Assembly (NCBI GenBank): GCA_002842435.1
Contig: PHCX01000008.1
Span: forward strand, 62,001 to 126,000
From: Betaproteobacteria bacterium HGW-Betaproteobacteria-1
GTDB taxonomy: Bacteria > Pseudomonadota > Gammaproteobacteria > Burkholderiales > Methylophilaceae
Reading direction: 5' to 3'
DNA length: 64,000 nucleotides
Part shown: piece by piece, positions 60,094 through 64,000 of the stretch
Layout of the letters: every line of letters starts with the position of its first letter
Numbering within the stretch: position 1 is the stretch's first letter
Notes under the pieces: generated by a model
What the model saw: only the letters and a program-made list of their open reading frames with translations
Database searches by the model: none
What the model was told of the DNA's origin: nothing
Position numbers and translations under genes: made by a program

Positions 60094-61503
60094 TTAGTAG
60101 CGGTAATGATCCGGCTTGTAAGGGCCTTCGACCGACACACCGATATAGGCAGCCTGCTGGTCGCTCAAACGAGTAAGCTGCGCGTTGAGTTTCTTCAACT
60201 GCAGAATAGCCACTTTTTCGTCCAGATGCTTGGGCAGCGTGTAGACGCCGACCGGATACTTCTCGCTATGGCTGAACAGCTCAATCTGCGCGATGGTCTG
60301 GTTGGCAAACGAGCTGGACATCACGTAGGACGGATGGCCGGTACCGCAACCCAGATTGACCAGACGTCCCTTGGCCAGCAGGATGATGCGCTTGCCATCT
60401 GGGAAGATCACATGATCGACCTGCGGCTTGATCTCTTCCCACTGGTATTTTTCCAGCGAAGCGACATCGATCTCGTTGTCGAAGTGACCGATGTTGCAGA
60501 CGATGGCCTGGTCTTTCATCCTGACCATATGATCATGGGTAATGACATGATAGTTGCCGGTCGCGGTGACGAAGATATCGCCATGTTCGCAGGCATAATC
60601 CATGGTCACTACGCGGTAACCTTCCATCGCAGCCTGCAGCGCGCAGATCGGGTCGATCTCGGTTACCCAGACTTGGGCTGACAAGGCACGCAATGCTTGC
60701 GCAGAACCCTTGCCCACATCGCCGTAACCGGCCACAACAGCTACCTTGCCGGCGACCATGACATCGGTTGCACGCTTGATGCCGTCGACCAAAGACTCAC
60801 GGCAACCATAAAGGTTGTCGAACTTGGACTTGGTCACGGAATCATTGACGTTGATTGCAGGGAATGCCAGGCGGCCTTCCTTGTGCATCTGGTAAAGGCG
60901 ATTGACACCAGTGGTAGTCTCTTCGGTCACACCCTTGATCTTGCTCAAACGTGTGGAATACCAGGTTGGGTCAGACGCCAGCTTGGCCTTTATGGCATTG
61001 AACAGGTAGACCTCCTCCTCGCTGCCCGGATTGTGCAGCACGGTTTCATCCTTTTCAGCCTTGGTACCAAGATGCAGCAGCAATGTAGCATCGCCGCCAT
61101 CATCCAGGATCATGTTGGAGTAGCCGCCATCCGCCCATTCGAAGATACGATGGGTGTAATCCCAGTATTCTTCCAGTGTCTCGCCCTTGACCGCAAACAC
61201 AGGAGTACCGCGCGCTGCAATGGCAGCCGCTGCGTGATCCTGGGTCGAGAAAATATTGCAGGAAGCCCAGCGCACTTCGGCACCCAGATCTTCCAGGGTC
61301 TCGATCAGCACGGCAGTCTGAATGGTCATGTGCAGAGAACCGGTGATACGCGCACCCTTCAGTGGCTTGGTCAATGCATACTCTTCACGGATCGCCATCA
61401 GGCCGGGCATTTCTGTCTCGGCAATGGCTATTTCCTTACGGCCCCAGCTGGCGAGGCCCATATCGGCGATTACATAATCTTTGAAATCAGTCACAGAATT
61501 CAT
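60094..61503 (-). CDS. ahcY: Adenosylhomocysteinase (SAH hydrolase)
   Basis: Splits S-adenosylhomocysteine to homocysteine and adenosine, keeping methyltransferases uninhibited. The 469-aa protein has the NAD-binding motif [15 protein letters not shown]. Substrate and catalytic regions include [17 protein letters not shown] and [13 protein letters not shown], and the C-terminal [20 protein letters not shown] and DHYRY end complete the NAD site. Length and end match bacterial homologs. A SAH riboswitch in its 5' leader (61597-61680) should raise expression when SAH builds up. Confidence 0.97.
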   Translation of the reverse strand: MNSVTDFKDYVIADMGLASWGRKEIAIAETEMPGLMAIREEYALTKPLKGARITGSLHMTIQTAVLIETLEDLGAEVRWASCNIFSTQDHAAAAIAARGTPVFAVKGETLEEYWDYTHRIFEWADGGYSNMILDDGGDATLLLHLGTKAEKDETVLHNPGSEEEVYLFNAIKAKLASDPTWYSTRLSKIKGVTEETTTGVNRLYQMHKEGRLAFPAINVNDSVTKSKFDNLYGCRESLVDGIKRATDVMVAGKVAVVAGYGDVGKGSAQALRALSAQVWVTEIDPICALQAAMEGYRVVTMDYACEHGDIFVTATGNYHVITHDHMVRMKDQAIVCNIGHFDNEIDVASLEKYQWEEIKPQVDHVIFPDGKRIILLAKGRLVNLGCGTGHPSYVMSSSFANQTIAQIELFSHSEKYPVGVYTLPKHLDEKVAILQLKKLNAQLTRLSDQQAAYIGVSVEGPYKPDHYRY

Positions 61504-61574
61504 CCTTCAGTTCCTTGAATGTGTGACCGGAGGGAAGTGGTAGTGGTACATCGGCATCCTGTTCACCCAGCTCC

Positions 61575-61586
61575 CGTGCCGGCACG
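61575..61586 (-). promoter_or_regulatory. Hairpin in the ahcY leader (expression platform element)
   Basis: Palindrome CGTGCCGGCACG between the riboswitch and ahcY. It is flanked by GTTCACC (riboswitch 3' strand) and GGTGAAC (61567-61561), which can extend it into a longer alternative stem that excludes the ligand-bound fold. Confidence 0.6.
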
Positions 61587-61596
61587 AGTTAAATTA

Positions 61597-61680
61597 GGTG
61601 AACGCCGTTACAGTTGGGAGCAAGCCCATTCTGCAAACCGAGCCTGGGACATGGGGAATGTCTCGCAGCGTTCCTCGGTT
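61597..61680 (-). ncRNA. SAH riboswitch in the ahcY leader
   Basis: On the minus strand the leader reads CCGAGGAACGCTGCGA, then CCAGGCTCGG and AACGGCGTTCACC, the three conserved blocks of the SAH riboswitch known from betaproteobacteria. The outer stem GAACGC/GCGTTC and the stem CCGAG/CTCGG are both present. It starts a few bases after the predicted transcription start. A downstream GGTGAAC (61567-61561) can pair with the 3' strand GTTCACC, a likely switch. Confidence 0.92.
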
Positions 61681-61689
61681 AATGATGCA

Positions 61690-61717
61690 ATTATAAAACA
61701 AATCAGGGGTTTGGCAA
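61690..61717 (-). promoter_or_regulatory. Sigma-70 promoter of ahcY
   Basis: TTGCCA (61717-61712) and a perfect TATAAT (61695-61690) are separated by 16 bp. Transcription is expected to begin near 61683, directly before the riboswitch. Confidence 0.82.
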
Positions 61718-61732
61718 AAACATGCCAAACCC
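61707..61732. promoter_or_regulatory. Perfect inverted repeat overlapping the ahcY -35 box
   Basis: GGGTTTGGCA (61707-61716) and TGCCAAACCC (61723-61732) with a 6-base spacer. It covers the -35 hexamer, so it may be a repressor operator. It could also act as a hairpin in read-through transcripts. Confidence 0.6.
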
Positions 61733-61797
61733 GGCTAAACAATTTCAGTTTTTTTGACACTGTTGTCGGGTGTTTTGACTGCGGCTGCTACGCTTAA

Positions 61798-61816
61798 ACA
61801 TGCGCTTTGCGCATGT
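61798..61816. terminator. Hairpin downstream of metK
   Basis: ACATGCGC TTT GCGCATGT, a perfect 8-bp stem, 43 bp after the metK stop. On the minus strand it is followed by TTAAGCG, only weakly U-rich, so it is a tentative terminator. Confidence 0.4.
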
Positions 61817-61858
61817 CAGCCTTCACCGAAACACAGATAAACGCCTCCGGCGCCGGGC

Positions 61859-63022
61859 TTACAGCCCGGCAGCAGCACGCAGTGCTGCTGCTTTATCTGT
61901 GTTTTCCCAAGTAAATTCAGGTTCATCGCGGCCAAAGTGACCATAGGCAGCCGTCTTGCTGTAAATCGGGCGCAGCAGGTCAAGCATCTTGACGATGCCT
62001 TTCGGACGCAGGTCGAAGTATTCACGGACCAAGCCAATAAGCACTTCATCCGACACCTTGCCGGTACCATAAGTTTCCACCATGACGCTGGTCGGTTGTG
62101 CAACGCCGATGGCGTAGGAAACCTGCACCAGGCACCGGGTAGCAAGGCCGGCGGAGACAATGTTCTTGGCCACATAACGTGCAGCATAGGCAGCGGAACG
62201 GTCGACCTTGGATGGATCCTTGCCGGAGAATGCACCGCCGCCGTGCGGGGCTGCACCACCGTAGGTGTCGACAATGATCTTGCGACCGGTCAGACCGCAA
62301 TCGCCTTGCGGACCGCCGATGACGAAACGACCGGTCGGGTTGACCAGATACTTGATCTCGCCCTTGATCAGTTCCTTCGGCAGGATGGGCTTGATGATTT
62401 CCTCAACCACCGCTTCGCGGATCTGGGCCAGTGTCATTTCCGGCGCATGTTGGGTAGAGAGCACGACCGTATCGATGGAATCCGGCTTGCCGTCGACATA
62501 CTTCACTGTCACCTGACTCTTGGCATCAGGACGCAGCCAGGAAAGGCGGCCATCCTTGCGCAACTGGGACTGACGCTCGACCAGACGATGGGACAGCCAG
62601 ATCGGCAAGGGCATCAACTGCGGTGTTTCTTCACACGCATAACCAAACATCAGGCCCTGGTCACCGGCACCCTGATCCAGCGGATCGTCTTCTGCCTTGT
62701 CCACGCCCTGAGCGATGTCGGGAGACTGCTTGTCATAAGCCACCAGCACGGCACAACCCTTGTAATCGATACCGTAGTCGGTATTGTCATAGCCGATACG
62801 CTTGACCGCTTCACGCGCGACTTTGATGTAATCGACATTGGCTGTGGTTGTGATTTCACCCGCCAGCACGATCAGGCCGGTATTGGCCAGCGTTTCCGCA
62901 GCGACGCGCGCAGTCGGGTCCTGTTCAAGAATTGCATCAAGAATGCTGTCGGACACCTGGTCGGCCAGTTTGTCCGGATGGCCTTCGGAAACAGATTCGG
63001 AAGTAAAAAGATATTCGCTCAT
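61859..63022 (-). CDS. metK: S-adenosylmethionine synthase
   Basis: Makes SAM from methionine and ATP. From the ATG at 63022 the product is 387 aa, close to E. coli MetK (384 aa); an earlier in-frame ATG at 63046 adds eight residues without homology. Motifs: [60 protein letters not shown] and [14 protein letters not shown] [16 protein letters not shown]. The active-site histidine and metal-binding aspartates are present. It is divergent from the acyltransferase gene and lies upstream of the ahcY promoter. Confidence 0.97.
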   Translation of the reverse strand: MSEYLFTSESVSEGHPDKLADQVSDSILDAILEQDPTARVAAETLANTGLIVLAGEITTTANVDYIKVAREAVKRIGYDNTDYGIDYKGCAVLVAYDKQSPDIAQGVDKAEDDPLDQGAGDQGLMFGYACEETPQLMPLPIWLSHRLVERQSQLRKDGRLSWLRPDAKSQVTVKYVDGKPDSIDTVVLSTQHAPEMTLAQIREAVVEEIIKPILPKELIKGEIKYLVNPTGRFVIGGPQGDCGLTGRKIIVDTYGGAAPHGGGAFSGKDPSKVDRSAAYAARYVAKNIVSAGLATRCLVQVSYAIGVAQPTSVMVETYGTGKVSDEVLIGLVREYFDLRPKGIVKMLDLLRPIYSKTAAYGHFGRDEPEFTWENTDKAAALRAAAGL

Positions 63023-63091
63023 GAGGTGCTCGGAAAAGGTTGGCAAAAGGTTGTTAGAATACCAAACTTGCTAACGTTCAAAAAGTATTTC

Positions 63092-63931
63092 ATGCTCAAA
63101 GCCTTGCTTCGCATCTTCGCCAGCCTGCCGCTTCCGGTGATACACGGGCTGGGCGTGATGTTCGGTTACCTGTACTTTCTTTTCTTCAGAAGACGCTTGC
63201 GCCGCACGCGGAGGAATCTCCGCTGGGTCAGGAATTCTCTTAGCCACAGGGATTACCGGCGCCTGATGCATGCCAGCATCCGCGAGACCGGCAAGGGCAT
63301 GCTGGAGACTTTCGCCATCTGGTTCAAGCCGGAGGCGTCCGTATTGAAACTGGTGCGCAAATGCAAAGGCTGGGAGCACGTTGAAGCAGCGCACGCCAAA
63401 GGCAAGGGCATCATCTTTCTGACACCTCATCTCGGCTGTTATGAGATAACCGCCATTTACTATGCCTCGCACTACCCGATCAGCGTACTCTTCAAACCAC
63501 CGCGCAACCCCGAACTCGGCAAACTGGTAGAAGAAGGTCGCCAGCGCACTCATATCACGCTGGCTCCAACCAACATGAGCGGCATACGCACCTTGCTGAA
63601 AACCCTGAAAAAAGGCGAGGCAGTCGGCATCCTGCCGGACCAGGTGCCGGAAGAGAACGAAGGCGAATGGGCCAGTTTCTTCGGCAGACAAGCCTACACC
63701 ATGACGCTGGTCGGCAAACTGGCAGAATCCACGGGGGCAACCGTGCTACTCGCTTTCGGCGAGCGACTGCCATTGGGACGCGGCTATGTAATTCATATCG
63801 AACCCCTGGATCCTGAAGGCAAACTCGCCGCCGCACCAACGCCGCAAGACGTCAATGACGGCATAGAACGTCTGGTGCGCCAATGTCCGCAACAGTATCT
63901 CTGGAGCTACGGCCGTTTCAAGCGGCCCTGA
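63092..63931 (+). CDS. LpxL/HtrB-type lysophospholipid (lipid A) acyltransferase
   Basis: Inner-membrane acyltransferase of 279 aa. The N-terminal hydrophobic anchor (LLRIFASLPLPVIHGLGVMF, then GYLYFLFF) is followed by the HX4E catalytic motif in LTPHLGCYEITAIYYAS and by the conserved GILPDQVPEENEGEWASFFG. The ATG at 63092 is the first plausible start; the frame is open far upstream only because it runs antisense to metK. The likely role is adding the secondary lauroyl-type chain to Kdo2-lipid IVA, though the exact acyl donor is not evident. It is followed by dapF, the usual betaproteobacterial order. Confidence 0.9.
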   Translation: MLKALLRIFASLPLPVIHGLGVMFGYLYFLFFRRRLRRTRRNLRWVRNSLSHRDYRRLMHASIRETGKGMLETFAIWFKPEASVLKLVRKCKGWEHVEAAHAKGKGIIFLTPHLGCYEITAIYYASHYPISVLFKPPRNPELGKLVEEGRQRTHITLAPTNMSGIRTLLKTLKKGEAVGILPDQVPEENEGEWASFFGRQAYTMTLVGKLAESTGATVLLAFGERLPLGRGYVIHIEPLDPEGKLAAAPTPQDVNDGIERLVRQCPQQYLWSYGRFKRP

Positions 63932-63974
63932 CATGTCCTACAATGCTAGCTAACCTTTCAATTCAAAACTGTTT

Positions 63975-64000
63975 ATGACGCTAAAGTTCACCAAAATGCA
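63975..64000 (+). CDS. dapF: Diaminopimelate epimerase, first codons only
   Basis: The last 26 bases encode MTLKFTKM, matching the start of DapF (usually MKLKFTKMHGLGND). The gene continues outside the window. The position behind an lpxL-type gene supports the call. No other gene can be judged from so few residues, so confidence is moderate. Confidence 0.7.

Noticed and set aside
61707..61732. TTGGCATGTTTTTGCC on the minus strand as a sigma-54 (-24/-12) promoter for ahcY
   Set aside because: The GG-to-GC distance is one base short of the required spacing, and a good sigma-70 promoter overlaps it.
61937..63091. Long plus-strand open frame running antisense through metK into the acyltransferase gene
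   Set aside because: It mirrors the codon structure of metK, has no homology, and the acyltransferase proper begins at 63092.

Overview
The window looks like a chromosomal segment of a betaproteobacterium, probably a Nitrosomonadales/Gallionellaceae-type autotroph. This placement is inferred. It rests on the LptC-LptA-LptB-RpoN-HPF-HprK-RapZ-EIIA(Man)-HPr-EI order, the def-fmt-rsmB-DUF4390-ntrY-ntrX block, a SAH riboswitch upstream of ahcY, and soxYZ genes. No rRNA or tRNA gene was recognised.

Layout. 1-5.3 kb (minus strand): the end of a dicarboxylate/amino-acid symporter, an RsmB-type rRNA methyltransferase with a histone-like tail, two DUF3108 proteins and purM. 5.3-9.3 kb: a PerM-like permease, hda, a FAD oxidoreductase and two small membrane proteins. 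9.3-15.3 kb: soxZ, soxY and a BepA-like protease, then moaC, a BCAM0308-type zinc protein, two phosphoribosyltransferases and a ThiO/DadA-like oxidase. 15.5-25.6 kb is a long co-directional block: kdsD, kdsC and lptCAB (Kdo synthesis and LPS transport), rpoN and hpf, then the incomplete regulatory PTS (hprK, rapZ, EIIA, HPr, EI). 25.6-36.9 kb: DUF4870, oligopeptidase A, an RbbA/YhhJ/YhiI plus OMF efflux operon, DUF4105, exonuclease III and a TfoX-like protein.

36.9-41.3 kb is an AT-rich accessory island. It holds unknown genes, an IS3-type transposase remnant, a Mesh1-like alarmone hydrolase overlapped by two small unknown genes, a HigBA toxin-antitoxin pair, and four copies of a GGGGTCAG-type repeat. 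41.3-49.4 kb is a mosaic of small stress or envelope genes (MarC, two BON lipoproteins, YIP1, three AHSA1/START proteins, a VOC protein, a cupin, a deaminase) with two copies of a MITE-like element of about 145 bp.

49.4-64 kb (mostly minus strand) is core again: ntrX/ntrY, DUF4390, rsmB, fmt and def; then LysM, dprA and smg on the plus strand; then metF (broken by a deletion), a holin-like protein, ahcY with its SAH riboswitch, metK, an LpxL-type acyltransferase and the start of dapF.

The most notable items are the two 11-codon mini-ORFs formed by a 32-bp tandem repeat fused by ATGA overlaps to the start of ptsI; the SAH riboswitch with a visible competing pairing; a metF pseudogene inside a methyl-cycle cluster; an NtrX-like regulator without Walker or GAFTGA motifs; SoxY ending exactly at its cysteine; a 22-codon ORF bridging fmt and rsmB; and the Mesh1 cassette in the island.
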